Shown here in pieces: positions 43,633 to 54,444 of a DNA stretch of 64,000 bases. Within the stretch, counting starts at the first letter, position 1; each line of letters opens with the position of its first letter. The DNA lies in contig DASUFF010000030.1 in the NCBI GenBank assembly GCA_036274695.1, positions 21,739 to 85,738 on the forward strand. The letters are read 5' to 3'. Under the pieces are notes generated by a model. It did no database searches. It was not told where the DNA came from and saw only the letters and a program-made list of their open reading frames with translations. The translations under genes and the position numbers were made by a program. Origin of the DNA: DASUFF01 sp036274695 (GTDB taxonomy: Bacteria > UBA10199 > JACPAL01 > GCA-016699445).

Positions 43633-45042
43633 AAGCAGGATCTGACCGCCTTCCACCAATTGAGCGTCTCCGGTCAGGCCGGCGGCGGCGGAAGCCGCGG
43701 CGCTGGATCGCGTGTGCGCTTGCACGTCCAAGATCCAAGAGCCGGGACCGTAGACGGAAGAGGCGTCGATTACGCCGGTGGGCTCCCAGCCTTTGGCGGC
43801 GGCTTCCGCGATCCGGACGGGCTTGGAATTGCCGTCCGGACGGTAGAGCCACACCGAGTTGTTGCGCTTGAGGTAGGTCCAGAAATTGTCGAGCGTGAAA
43901 TCCTCCAGGATCAGCATCTCGCCGTCGGCGTTCATGTCGATGTTGTCCGGGCTGACGATGGGATCGCCGGCGTCGCCCTCGATCAGGATCTCCAGGATCA
44001 TCGGACTCGCGAGCGGGTCCTTCGGGTTGAACGTCAATTTGTAGAGGCGGCCCTTTGCGTTGGCCGAACCCCCTCCGGTGGTGACGAAATAGAAGACGCC
44101 GTTTCGACGGCGATCGTAGGTTCCGTCTTCGATGCGGTCGAAACGGAAGGCCCCGGCGGCGGACGCCTTCGCGTCCAGCTCGTCGTCCGTCAGGCCGGAG
44201 GCTCCGTCGACCGGGATCCAACGCCCGACGAGAGGGCTGTTGATCTTATGAAACGTAGTCTCATCGTTCCTTCCGTCGGTGGCGGAGCCCAACACGTACA
44301 ATCGCCCGCCGGTCAATCCGTTCCTCTCCAATGGATCTGTCGACGAAAGCTTTTTTTCGCCGATGTAAAGATAGAGCTCGCTGTTCAATCCCTTCGGTCC
44401 GTCCTCCAATCCGAAGAGCAGCGTCTTCAAACCCGTGCCGGGCACGACGACTAAGTTTTCCTTGCGGTAGCGCCCGAGCTCGGGGAGGGCATAGGCGTTG
44501 CCGCCCGTGAAGGCGAAGCCCATCCCGCCCCGGCCGTCGCCGCTCTGGTTGCCCGTCGCCTCCTCGCCGGTGAAATAGATCGGGCGGTCGAACCCGACCT
44601 CGGCGCCGGATAAATTTCCGGAGCAGAAAAGGGCGGGGATCCGGCCCCAGGCCTGGGTTCCGAGGAAAAGGGTGGAGGCCGCAAAGTCTCCGGAGACCGG
44701 GGCGGGACGATCGGAAGCGAGTTGGAACAGGGAAACGAAGGCCCCCGTTTGGAGGGGCGTGCCCGGCACCGGCTGGGAGACGTCGGTTTTTTCCAGCTCG
44801 TGGTTCACCCACAGCTTGACCGTCCCGTCCGCTTCCTTCAGCAATCCCAGTCCGTCCGTTTCGCCGATCAGACGGAACGATTGGGATTTGTCGGAGGTGC
44901 GCGGGACCGACCCTCCCACCGTGAGGACCGGCGCGACCGATACGGAAGGATCGACGGGCTTGAGATACGGCGTTTCCGAAAAGGAGGAACGCGCGATCGT
45001 CAGGAGAAACGAAAGAAAGGCGATTGCGAGTCGTGTCTTCAT
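43618..45042 (-). CDS. PhoX/DUF839-like secreted protein
   Basis: 474 residues from ATG 45042. A signal peptide (MKTRLAIAFLSFLLTIARSSFS) is followed by repeated beta segments. LWVNHELEKTDV, GRIPALFCSGNLSGAEVGFDRPIYFTGEE (with the EE pair) and VSPDNIDMNADGEMLILEDF resemble the Ca/Fe-binding propeller of PhoX-type alkaline phosphatases and related DUF839 proteins. The classic PhoX Cys-containing site is not obvious, so phosphatase activity is uncertain. It stands alone. Confidence 0.65.
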   Translation of the reverse strand: MKTRLAIAFLSFLLTIARSSFSETPYLKPVDPSVSVAPVLTVGGSVPRTSDKSQSFRLIGETDGLGLLKEADGTVKLWVNHELEKTDVSQPVPGTPLQTGAFVSLFQLASDRPAPVSGDFAASTLFLGTQAWGRIPALFCSGNLSGAEVGFDRPIYFTGEEATGNQSGDGRGGMGFAFTGGNAYALPELGRYRKENLVVVPGTGLKTLLFGLEDGPKGLNSELYLYIGEKKLSSTDPLERNGLTGGRLYVLGSATDGRNDETTFHKINSPLVGRWIPVDGASGLTDDELDAKASAAGAFRFDRIEDGTYDRRRNGVFYFVTTGGGSANAKGRLYKLTFNPKDPLASPMILEILIEGDAGDPIVSPDNIDMNADGEMLILEDFTLDNFWTYLKRNNSVWLYRPDGNSKPVRIAEAAAKGWEPTGVIDASSVYGPGSWILDVQAHTRSSAAASAAAGLTGDAQLVEGGQILLLRTR

Positions 45043-45085
45043 GGAAGATTGAGGGCCCCTTCAGTCTATGCTAAAGGTCCGTTTC

Positions 45086-45742
45086 ATGAAAACAATTGTC
45101 AAAAAAATTCTCGGTGTCGGCGGCGCGGCCGTCGTTATTCTGGCCGCGAACGCCCATGCGGAAGGGGAACGCGCCTCGGTCAGCCTCGAGCTCCCGTCGG
45201 ACTTCATCGTCAAGGCCTGCCCGGCGGCCGTCTGGAAGGGATCCAAGCTGCAATGGAAGGGCGTCGTCGACGCCCGCACCCAGCCGGAGGTGGGCGGCCA
45301 ATCCAAGAAGAAGGGCAAAGACCCGGTGCTCGTGGACGCGGCGCCGCCCTTGACGGAAGTCTTAAACGACGCCTTGCCGACTCTGTTCCAATCCTGCGGG
45401 ATGAAATTGGTCGATGCCGACACGTCGCTTCCCGCGACACGCCGCTCGCTACGGCTCGTAGAGGAAGGCAGGCCCGACGTGACGCTGTCCGCCGAGATCA
45501 AGGAGTTCTACGCCGGCGTCGAGAAGGGGCTCTTCACCGGCAAGGGCATGGCCCGAAGCGCGCTGCTCTTCCACGTGACCAAGAAGAACGACACCACCGA
45601 ACGGACGGTGGAGGTCGGCTATGAGATGGAATCCAAAAAGATCCGCCAGAAGGACATCCGGCAGTTGGAAAGCACCTTGAACGAACTCCTCGCCCGGACC
45701 CTGGAGCAGGTGCCCAAGCTTGATGGGTTCAAGGATTTCTAA
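45086..45742 (+). CDS. Exported protein resembling YajG-type proteins
   Basis: 218 residues from ATG 45086, with AAAGG upstream (ATG 45068 also open). A signal peptide (MKTIVKKILGVGGAAVVILA) ends near NAHA-EG; there is no lipobox. The part from about 85 (LTEVLNDALPTLFQSCGMKL, VTLSAEIKEFYAGVEKG, ESTLNELLARTLEQVPKL) resembles the YajG lipoprotein pattern of outer membrane-associated proteins. The match is by eye and modest. Converges on the secreted-protein operon. Confidence 0.5.
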   Translation: MKTIVKKILGVGGAAVVILAANAHAEGERASVSLELPSDFIVKACPAAVWKGSKLQWKGVVDARTQPEVGGQSKKKGKDPVLVDAAPPLTEVLNDALPTLFQSCGMKLVDADTSLPATRRSLRLVEEGRPDVTLSAEIKEFYAGVEKGLFTGKGMARSALLFHVTKKNDTTERTVEVGYEMESKKIRQKDIRQLESTLNELLARTLEQVPKLDGFKDF

Positions 45743-45748
45743 AGTTCC

Positions 45749-46117
45749 TTAAAAAGCCGGTTTGGTGGGAATGGAGTAGCCGCCCGTCACCGTGCCCGCG
45801 GTGTTGCCCGTGGTCGTCCCCCCCTCCGTGTCGGATCCGTCTCCCCCCGTCGTATCCCTCGATCCGGCGTTTTCGTCGGAGCCGGTCGTGCCCGCGATCA
45901 CTTCGCTTCCGCCCGTTTCTTCCCCTTCGTTTTCGGTCGGCAGGGCCTCGCCGCTCAATTCCTCCGGCGTGATCGGTCCGTCGGCCTTGATCATCTTTCC
46001 GTTGGCATCGAGACGAAAGTAGCTTTTGGAATACGTGCAGCCGGGGATTCCGCCCGCCCACAGGACGGCGCAGACGACGAGCAAGGGCAGAGTCACGGAG
46101 ACCGGGTTTAGGCGCAT
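45749..46117 (-). CDS. Small Thr/Gly-rich lipoprotein, fifth gene of the sigma-54 operon
   Basis: 122 residues from ATG 46117, with GAGGTG upstream. The signal ends GIPGC, a lipobox, and the mature region YSKSYFRLDANGKMIKADGP is followed by a Gly/Thr/Ser-rich, acidic tail (GGTTTGNTAGTVTGGY). No family recognised. It lies 32 bases after the Cys-rich secreted protein gene and ends the operon. Confidence 0.55.
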   Translation of the reverse strand: MRLNPVSVTLPLLVVCAVLWAGGIPGCTYSKSYFRLDANGKMIKADGPITPEELSGEALPTENEGEETGGSEVIAGTTGSDENAGSRDTTGGDGSDTEGGTTTGNTAGTVTGGYSIPTKPAF

Positions 46118-46149
46118 GGGCACCTCGATTGCGGGATGCCTCATTTTAC

Positions 46150-47001
46150 TTATTCGCGGATCAAGCTGCAACCTCCCGACGGTGAGTCGGCGTCGCTTGC
46201 GAAAGACTTCGATTCCACGCCGGTTTCCGTCGTCTTCTTCGGGGTTTCCCCGCCGGACGGCGCCGTGTCTGCCGACGAGCCCTCGTCCGCGAACGTGTTA
46301 CGGCATTCCTGAACGATATCCGAATCCGCGATCGAGCCGGAGTTGTTCAGGACGTTGCAGCAGACGTTCATTTGGGCCTTGTTGCCGATATCTCCCATCA
46401 CGTTGACGACGATGTCGCAGTCCGAGGCGGATTTATCTCCGGAAACGCATTTTTCCATCATGGCCAGAGGCGATCCTCCAACGGATTCGCAGCAAGCGCG
46501 GAGCTCCGGCGTGAAGGTCGGATCGTCGCAAACTTTGGCAACGTCGGGATCGGGGCCGTAGGAGGGCGGGGGATCGACCGGCGTCTTTCCTCCGGGAACG
46601 ATGGGAAGGAGAGGTTCCACGTTGATCGGCGTCAGGATGCCGATGGGCGTTTCCCCGTCCTTTTTGGTGCACTCGGGCGTAGCCAGCCGGTTGTAAAGGC
46701 AAAAGCAGCCGCCGGAGGCGGACATCGTCCCCGCATCGTCCGTGCACAGATCGCCGTCCGGGGCGCAGGAGCAGAGCGTCGCAGAGGACGGCGTGAAACA
46801 GGCGCCGGTGGCCGTGTTGCATTGCTGGCCGTAAGGGCAATCGCTGTCGGCCTTGCAGGCCGCGTCGACCTCCACGGAAACCGTGGCCGAGCCGCCGGGA
46901 CAGTCGGTTGCGAAGAGACAGAAGGCTCCGGCGTTTTGAGAAAATCCGACGGCGGCGGCCAAAGTGAAGACGGTTAGGGCGATGAGTGCGTTCGTTTTCA
47001 T
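46150..47001 (-). CDS. Secreted Cys-rich protein, fourth gene of the sigma-54 operon
   Basis: 283 residues from ATG 47001 with GAGGT upstream. A signal peptide ends near NAGA-FC. Residues 45-95 have CKADSDCPYGQQCNTATGACF, an EGF- or dickkopf-like cysteine pattern, then CSCAPDGDLCTD. The middle is Pro-rich and the second half has pairs such as ELRACCESVGG and MNVCCNVLNN. The C-terminus GGCSLIRE resembles the cysteine start of MYXO-CTERM-type sorting tails but stops before any membrane helix. Probably a disulfide-rich surface protein. Confidence 0.55.
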   Translation of the reverse strand: MKTNALIALTVFTLAAAVGFSQNAGAFCLFATDCPGGSATVSVEVDAACKADSDCPYGQQCNTATGACFTPSSATLCSCAPDGDLCTDDAGTMSASGGCFCLYNRLATPECTKKDGETPIGILTPINVEPLLPIVPGGKTPVDPPPSYGPDPDVAKVCDDPTFTPELRACCESVGGSPLAMMEKCVSGDKSASDCDIVVNVMGDIGNKAQMNVCCNVLNNSGSIADSDIVQECRNTFADEGSSADTAPSGGETPKKTTETGVESKSFASDADSPSGGCSLIRE

Positions 47002-47012
47002 GGGAGACCTCT

Positions 47013-47507
47013 TTATTTTTTGGCGGTTAAGGAAATGGGCCGGGGGCGCGGGCGAACGCCGGCATAGGGGGAGCTTCCTCCCGAGACGGCTGCGTGGGAG
47101 CCGCCGTGGCGCGGACCGGAAACCAGACTTTCGAAAAATCCTTTGGGATCGCTGAACAGCTCGCGCCCGGCGTCGACGGCCTTGTCGGCCGTTTCCGCCA
47201 GGAAATTTTTTCCGCCGTCGAAGAGAAACGCGAAACCCTTCGCCAGCGCGCGGCCTTCTTCCAGGGACTCCTCGCTGCAGGCGGAATCGATACCGAGTTT
47301 TCCGCAGAAGAGTTTCTCGGCAAAACCGGAAGTCTTTGGCTGAGAGACCGGCGCCGGCGGATTGTCGAAGAAGTAGGATTTAAAGTGATCCCAGAGCCCC
47401 GGCGTTTCCGCGGCCGGCGGCGTTGCCGTAATGACGGGCGTTGCGGGTGTCGGGGACGACGGAGGCGTCGGAGTCGGGGAACCGGTTCGGTTTAAAAGGG
47501 TCGTCAT
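47013..47507 (-). CDS. Pro/Thr-rich protein without a signal peptide, third gene of the sigma-54 operon
   Basis: 164 residues from ATG 47507, with AAGGAG upstream. The N-terminus MTTLLNRTGSPTPTPPSSPT is disordered, followed by helices (LWDHFKSYFFDN, ALAKGFAFLFDGGKNFLAETADK, in part). It lacks a Sec signal although its neighbours are exported. It resembles the sixth-position gene of the same operon (48593) in having this Pro/Ser/Thr-rich start. Unknown function. Confidence 0.5.
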   Translation of the reverse strand: MTTLLNRTGSPTPTPPSSPTPATPVITATPPAAETPGLWDHFKSYFFDNPPAPVSQPKTSGFAEKLFCGKLGIDSACSEESLEEGRALAKGFAFLFDGGKNFLAETADKAVDAGRELFSDPKGFFESLVSGPRHGGSHAAVSGGSSPYAGVRPRPRPISLTAKK

Positions 47508-47530
47508 GATCGCTCCTTGTATTTTTTCGG

Positions 47531-48565
47531 TTACTTGTCGATGAACCCGAAGATCGGCTTCATCAGGACGGGCTTGACGTTGCCGCACAGGATGCCGGTG
47601 ATTCCGAGGACGCGTTCGCCGGAGTATTTGATCGAGACGCCCGTCACCGCCTGGTTCGTGTCGCAGGACTTTTCGAACGGCGCGCCGCCGAATCCGGGGC
47701 TGCAGCCGTACTCATAGTCGCTCCCGCTCTCGTCGGCGCAGGTCACCGTGCGGTTGAAGGTGGGCAGGATCGCGACGCCTTCTTTCCAGGCGTGGAAGTG
47801 GCCGCAGGCGAGACCGAAGCTCTTCAGTTCGCCGTCGACGCGGCCGACCACGCCGGTGGCGATGCCGACTCCGGCCTTGCAGTTGGTCGCCGACGGATCG
47901 GAATTCATGGACGCGTCGGTCTTGCCCGCCACGGTGGCGGCGGTGGGCATGACGAAGGCGGGCTCCGGCTTGGAGTTGTCGGCGCCCGCGAGCGAAAGGG
48001 GCGTGCAGGTGATTCTTAAGGCGGCCATGTGGATTTCGGGGCCGCAACCGCTGGACCAGCCCTCGCCGCAACCGGCGTCGATGTCCTCATGCGCGTATTC
48101 AAAACCCGTGACGACTTGGCCCTTGCCGCAGCGGAAGGTCGCGGCCGCGCCTTCGGAAGGTCCCGAGCCTTCGGGGGTTTCGACCAAGGAACCTTCTTCG
48201 ACGGCGAGCGATGAAACGACGGGCGGGACGGACGCGGGCGTCGTCGGGGGAAAGTACAGAATGATCGGGGGCGTGGCGACCGACGGCGTCTCGGGGGCCT
48301 TCGGAGGCGTCGGAAGAGGCGTCTTCGAATCGTCGGATACGGAATCGCCCGTGGCGGGAACCGGCGCCGGTGCGGGCGCTGCGTCCTTGGGCGCAACGAT
48401 TTCGTCGGAAGAGCCCGATCCGTCCGAGGGGCTCGCGGGAGAAGGCTTGGAAGAACCCGTGGAGCCGTCGACAGGCATGATGGCGGCCGTCTTGGCCCCG
48501 GAACCGCAACCCGCGGCGACCGTCAGCGTTAAAGCCATCAGAATGGTCGAAATGTTCAATTTCAT
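47531..48565 (-). CDS. Pro-rich lipoprotein, second gene of the sigma-54 operon
   Basis: 344 residues from ATG 48565. The signal ends TVAAGC, a lipobox. Residues 30-120 are Pro/Ser-rich and probably span the periplasm or cell surface. The folded part (about 145-344) has ten or so cysteines in spaced pairs: FRCGKGQVVTGFEYAHEDID, GCGEGWSSGCGPEIHMAALR, and the related EYGCSPGFGGAPFEKSCDTNQ, suggesting a repeated disulfide domain. ITCTP, LACGH and ILCGNV fit this. No family recognised. Confidence 0.55.
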   Translation of the reverse strand: MKLNISTILMALTLTVAAGCGSGAKTAAIMPVDGSTGSSKPSPASPSDGSGSSDEIVAPKDAAPAPAPVPATGDSVSDDSKTPLPTPPKAPETPSVATPPIILYFPPTTPASVPPVVSSLAVEEGSLVETPEGSGPSEGAAATFRCGKGQVVTGFEYAHEDIDAGCGEGWSSGCGPEIHMAALRITCTPLSLAGADNSKPEPAFVMPTAATVAGKTDASMNSDPSATNCKAGVGIATGVVGRVDGELKSFGLACGHFHAWKEGVAILPTFNRTVTCADESGSDYEYGCSPGFGGAPFEKSCDTNQAVTGVSIKYSGERVLGITGILCGNVKPVLMKPIFGFIDK

Positions 48566-48592
48566 AAATCCCCCTGTTTGAAGCGAACCGCG

Positions 48593-48967
48593 TTATTTCT
48601 TGCCGCCGGTGACGAGGGCCAGTTTCTGGCCGTCCGACGCAGATGCGGTGAATCCGGACTTCGCCTTCTGCTGGGCCTTGTATTTTTCGGCCGTCTCCGG
48701 ACTGACGTAAAAGAGATCCTTGTCGTTGACCGTTTCCCCGAGCTCGATCAGGCGCGTCACATAATCGCGGTTCAACTGGTAGACGGCCTGTCCGTAATCG
48801 GCCTCGCTCATCTCGCCCTTCATGGATTCGAGGGTCTTGAAATCCTCGGCGTAGGCTCGAAAGGCCTCTTGCTTTGTCTTGATTTTTAAGTTGCCGACCG
48901 GCGGCGCTTTCGGGGCCGGAGGCGTCGGCGAGGGGCTGAGAGAGACGGCTGTCATGGAATCGCTCAT
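48593..48967 (-). CDS. Small Pro-rich-start soluble protein, first gene of the sigma-54 operon
   Basis: 124 residues from ATG 48967, with AAGGAG upstream and a sigma-54 promoter 25 bases above the start. The first 25 residues (MSDSMTAVSLSPSPTPPAPK) are disordered, the rest helical (KTKQEAFRAYAEDFKTLESM, SPETAEKYKAQQKAKSG). It has no signal peptide. It may be an assembly or adaptor protein for its exported neighbours, or itself a substrate of a dedicated exporter; both are guesses. Confidence 0.5.
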   Translation of the reverse strand: MSDSMTAVSLSPSPTPPAPKAPPVGNLKIKTKQEAFRAYAEDFKTLESMKGEMSEADYGQAVYQLNRDYVTRLIELGETVNDKDLFYVSPETAEKYKAQQKAKSGFTASASDGQKLALVTGGKK

Positions 48968-48991
48968 AAATTCTCCTTGTCGAAAGATAAG

Positions 48992-49007
48992 AGCAATCCC
49001 GATGCCA
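48992..49007 (-). promoter_or_regulatory. Sigma-54 (-24/-12) promoter of the five-gene operon
   Basis: On the reverse strand TGGCATCGGGATTGCT places GG (49006-49005) and GC (48994-48993) exactly ten bases apart, as in the consensus TGGCAC-N5-TTGCW. The predicted start, about 12 bases past GC, falls just above the AAGGAG of the first gene. Only one base of the eleven defined ones departs from consensus. Confidence 0.75.
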
Positions 49008-49090
49008 TTCTTAATATGCTGTAATTATTTAATTTTTTAAAAATGAGGATAGAGTTTGGTTACAACAAAAAACACATTATGATTAGGCAT

Positions 49091-49107
49091 TGACACATCT
49101 TGTGTTA
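49091..49107. promoter_or_regulatory. Inverted repeat, candidate activator binding site
   Basis: TGACACA and TGTGTTA around TCT match at six of seven positions. It lies 84 bases upstream of the -24 element of the operon promoter and 37 bases before the divergent kinase start. Between it and the -24 lies an AT-rich stretch (about 49018-49045) that could bend DNA or bind IHF. It may serve both the activator and autoregulation. Confidence 0.45.
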
Positions 49108-49143
49108 GAATCTTTTCATTCTTGAACAAGAGGAAAGGGGAGC

Positions 49144-52064
49144 ATGGTGGCTCATTGGCGGGTGGTCAGGAGCTTAGGCGAGGGTGGCGCGGGAGAAGTG
49201 TCTCTCGCGGCGACTCCGGAGAACGAGACGGTGGCCGTCAAGGTACTGAAGGATCCGGCTTCGATCGCCCTGCTCGAACACGAGGCCAAGATCCTCGTGA
49301 AGCTTCGCCACACGGCGATCGCCGCGCTCTTGGGATACGCCAAAAATTCCTCGGACATTTTTGGAAGCGACCTCGGGCCCTGCTTCTGGATGGAATTCGT
49401 GGAAGGGGAGGATCTCTTTGCCGCCGCGGAACGCGCCGGCCGAAACGCCGGAGAGATTTCGAAGTGGCTCGCCCAAGCCTTGGAGGCCCTGGACTTTCTG
49501 CACGCCCAGGGAGTGCTTCACGGCGATCTGGCCCCCGGCAACGTGCGGATCTCGAAAACCTCGCTCAAGCTCATCGATTTCGGGATGGCGAACCTGGCGG
49601 GGCAGGCGAGCGCCTTCAACGCCGCCACTCTCCTTTACTTGGCGCCCGAGCGCGTCGGCGGAAAAAACACCGCCGCGACGGACATCTTCTCTCTCGGCAC
49701 GTTGTTTTACGAGGCGCTCGCCGGCATCCACCCGCGGGCGGGTTGCTCAAGCCTCCGCGAGATGGTCCGCCGCCCCGCGGCGCCCTTGATCGAAGCGAGG
49801 CCGGATTTGAAAACGGAGCACGCCCTGCTCGCCCGCGTCGTCGACCGGATGATCCTGATCGACCCCAACGCCCGCTTTGCGGAGGCCTCCGAGGTCTTGG
49901 AGGCCCTTCGGGGCGGGGTTTCGCCGGCGGCTTCCGAAGCGCCGAAGGCGTTCTACCCGATCCGCATGGCGGGGGAGGCGGGGCGTCGGGCGGCGTCGGT
50001 TGAAGAGGCCGTCGGGCGGCTGGGAATGAAATCGAAATTGTTCGCCCTGCACGGCGTCACCGGCACCGGCAAAAAACGTCTCTTGAAGGAGACGGCCTTT
50101 CACGCCGCCCTCTCGGGCCTCCCCGTGCGCGAGTGGGGCGCGTCGCAGTTTCGCGAAGGGATGGAGGCGCTCGCGTTCTCCTCGGGACTCGTCCTCTTCC
50201 GGGATCTAGAGGACGTTGCGCCCGCCGAGCTCGCGCGCCTCTTGCACCTGCGCCGTCGGCAATTGCCCGCCGCGGGTCTCATGGCCTTTTGGGAATGGAA
50301 CGAAGACCGGGCGGGCGACGAGTCGCGGCGCGTCTTGGAAGGCCTGTCGGCCCATCCCGACGTCGAGGACATCGCGCTTAAAAATTTGGACGAGAACGAG
50401 ACGAACGAGCTCGTGCGCGCGGCGTTGGGAGACGAGGCCGCCTCCGCATCGGGCGGGGACTTCTTTCGTTTGACTGCCGGCAATCCGCTCGCCCTCCTCG
50501 AGATCCTCTCCGAGGCGCGCGGACGCGGCGATCCGGCCGAGGCGATCCGCGGCTTGAAGGGCGCCGACGAGATCCTGAAACGGCGCATCGCCGATCTTCC
50601 CGCCGACGAGCGCCGTCTGCTCGAGCTTCTGGCCGTCGGCCATTGGAGCGTCGACTTGGACGACCTCTTCCGCGCGCACGGAGGCGAGACGGAGGCCCTC
50701 TTTCCCGCGCTCGACCGCCTGATTGCGAAAGGGCTGGCGATCTTGGAGGCCGACTCCGGGCGCTACCGCGTCGCCACCGAAGCGTTGGAGACGGCCGTTT
50801 TGAAATCCCTCGGCGAGGAGGACGAAATCGACCGGCACCGGTCCTGGTGGGCGGTTTTGGGAACACGCGTGGAGAGCCCGCAAAAGCTCCATCACGCCGC
50901 CGCGCTGCGGGATTTGGACTATGTCGGACGGTTCGCGCCCGAAACGATCGAAGCGCTTCGCGCGGCGAGAAGATTCGAGGCCGCCCTGCGTTTGAGCGAG
51001 GCCGCGTTGGAGGCTTTGAAGGGCTCGGGCGACGCCGTCACGCGTTCCCGCTTGCTCCGCATCCGGGGCAATCTCTTCAACGAGATCGGCCGGTATCCCG
51101 AGGCGTTGGGGATCGCCGAAGAAGTCTTCCAGCTTGCGGCGCCCGACGAGCCGATGCCGGTGAAGACGGTCAAGCATTGGCTCGTCACCGGACTCATCCA
51201 CCAGAATTTGGGCGACCGGGCCGAGGCGGAGAAACGTTTCGAGCGTCTGCTCGCCGAGGCACGCCGCTTCGCCGCCGATGTTCCCGCCTTCTATGCCCTG
51301 CGCGCGTTATCCCTTTTGGGCATCGAGGCCCTGAGGCGCGGGGAGTTGAAGACGGCGCGGCAGCGTTTCGAGGAAGGCCTGCTCTCGCCGGAGGCGAAGG
51401 GTTGGAGGCGCGCGGAGATTTTGCGGAACCTGGCCGTCGTCGACCACCGCGAAGGCGATGCGGCGGCGTCCTTCCGCCGGTTGGACGAGGCGCGCGCGAT
51501 TTACCGGGCCGAAAAAAACGCCGAGGGCGAATACGCCTGCTGGCTCGAGCAGGGCAATTTGTCCCTGAGCGCCGGCGACTTCGCGGCCGCGGAGGCCTCC
51601 TACGCGCGGGCGGAGGCGATCGCGCGCGAGAGGGACGACGATCTTCTTCTGGCGGGCCTCTGGAACAATCAGGGCGTGATGGAGCGCAAGCGCGGGAACC
51701 TAAGCCCTGCGCTCGAACGCCTCCAAGACGCGCTCGCCTTGTTTCGCCCCCTGGGCAACGCCGCCGACCTCGCCGAATGCCTGAAGCAGAACGCGATCAC
51801 CGACGCCGAGGTCGGCCGCTTCGAGGCGGCCGCGTCGAAGGTCGCGGAGATCCGCCGTCTCGCCGCGCGATTCCCCGGCGCCGGAGAGAAGGCGAAGGAC
51901 GCCGAGGCCGTCCTCCGGCGTCTGAAGGACGGGATCGGCGCGGCCTCGGACGAGGCCGACGGACGGCGGTTGAAAGACGTCTACGACCGGCTGCCGAAAG
52001 CCCTTCAAGTGAGCTTCGAGGAACGGTTCGATTACAAACGCGGCATCGCATCGAGGAGGCCCTG

Positions 52065-52065
<1 letters not shown>
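49144..52065 (+). CDS. Ser/Thr kinase fused to an AAA/NACHT-like ATPase and TPR repeats
   Basis: 973 residues from ATG 49144. The kinase domain (1-255) has the Gly loop GEGGAGEV (12-19), Lys33 in VAVKVL, the catalytic loop HGDLAPGN with Asp128 and Asn133 (HGD rather than HRD), and Asp145-Phe-Gly. A P-loop GVTGTGKK (about 303) and LFRDLED-type segment form an ATPase middle domain (to about 560). The rest is helical TPR repeats (ALRLSEAALEALKGSGDAVT, YPEALGIAEEVFQLA and others). Such proteins are signal hubs in delta-proteobacteria-like lineages. It overlaps the next gene by one base, and is divergent from the operon with the sigma-54 promoter. Confidence 0.85.
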
Positions 52066-53634
<1,569 letters not shown>

Positions 53635-53642
<8 letters not shown>

Positions 53643-54444
53643 CCCCGTAATCCGAAAAATCGGGGAGGCCGGCCGGCCTCATGATCTGCCGCTGCATGGC
53701 CGGCGGGGGCGTCGTGATCGAAAAGGTGAGGAGCAGGTGGGTCTTGGGATTCGAAGAAAACGCCGCCAGGCCGCCGTCCCCGAACGTCGTCAGGCTCGCC
53801 GAGAAATCCGGCGGTTTTACGAAATACTCCTCGGCGGACGTCCCCTTCGGGTCCGTTTGGTCGAAAATGTAGAGGGACACGGTATCGCCCTCCGCCACCG
53901 GCAAATCCTTGATGACGCCGTTGTATCCCGTGCCGGCGGTTTCCACGTTGAGGAGCATCTGGTCTTGGTACTGGACCGCGGCGCCGGAGGAGGATTGCCT
54001 GACGACCCGTAAATAGGGCCCGATCCCGAACGTCATCCAGCCGACGTCGCTCCAGGCCTGCGTCGCATCGTTCCAGGCCTTCAGCGCGCCTTGGGCAGAA
54101 AGTTTCAGATTCAGGACGCCCTTCGCTTCGACCGCTCCGGGGATGGGCTCGCTCGGTTCCTGCGTGTTGGTCGGTTTGGGCGACAAAAAGACGCGGTAGC
54201 CGATCCATTCGAGCTCTCCGCCCTGCAGCCCGTCGGTCAATTCGCTTCGCGGGGACATCGTGTCCTCTCCGCCGGCGCCTTTCGCCGCGAACAGGGTTCC
54301 CGAACCGGGCGCTCCGCTGAAACCGGCCGCGGGCGCATCGACGGCTCCCCCCGTCGGCGCGGTCCCCGTTCCGGCGCCGGTCAGGCAGGCGGAAAGCCCT
54401 AGCGTGACGAATAGGAGGGCGGCGAGGAGGATTCTTCGTTTCAT
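53635..54444 (-). CDS. Lipoprotein, paralogue of the neighbouring upstream gene
   Basis: 269 residues from ATG 54444, which overlaps the stop of the upstream gene (ATGA). The signal ends TLGLSAC, giving a lipobox with ACLTGAGTGT after it. The mature part has beta strands and a C-terminal ITTPPPAMQRQIMRPAG segment. It shares the opening ACLTG and a DTM-PR motif with the upstream gene product, so the pair arose by duplication. It overlaps the end of the activator gene by eight bases on the other strand. Function unknown. Confidence 0.6.

Noticed and set aside
46144..46200. Frameshift removing a C-terminal membrane helix from the Cys-rich secreted protein
   Set aside because: The sequence after the stop in the other frames does not encode a hydrophobic helix, so truncation by frameshift is not supported.
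49090..49111. TTGACA and TAGAAT as a sigma-70 promoter for the kinase
   Set aside because: The spacer is only 10 bases, too short for a normal sigma-70 promoter. The sequence is better explained by the inverted repeat.
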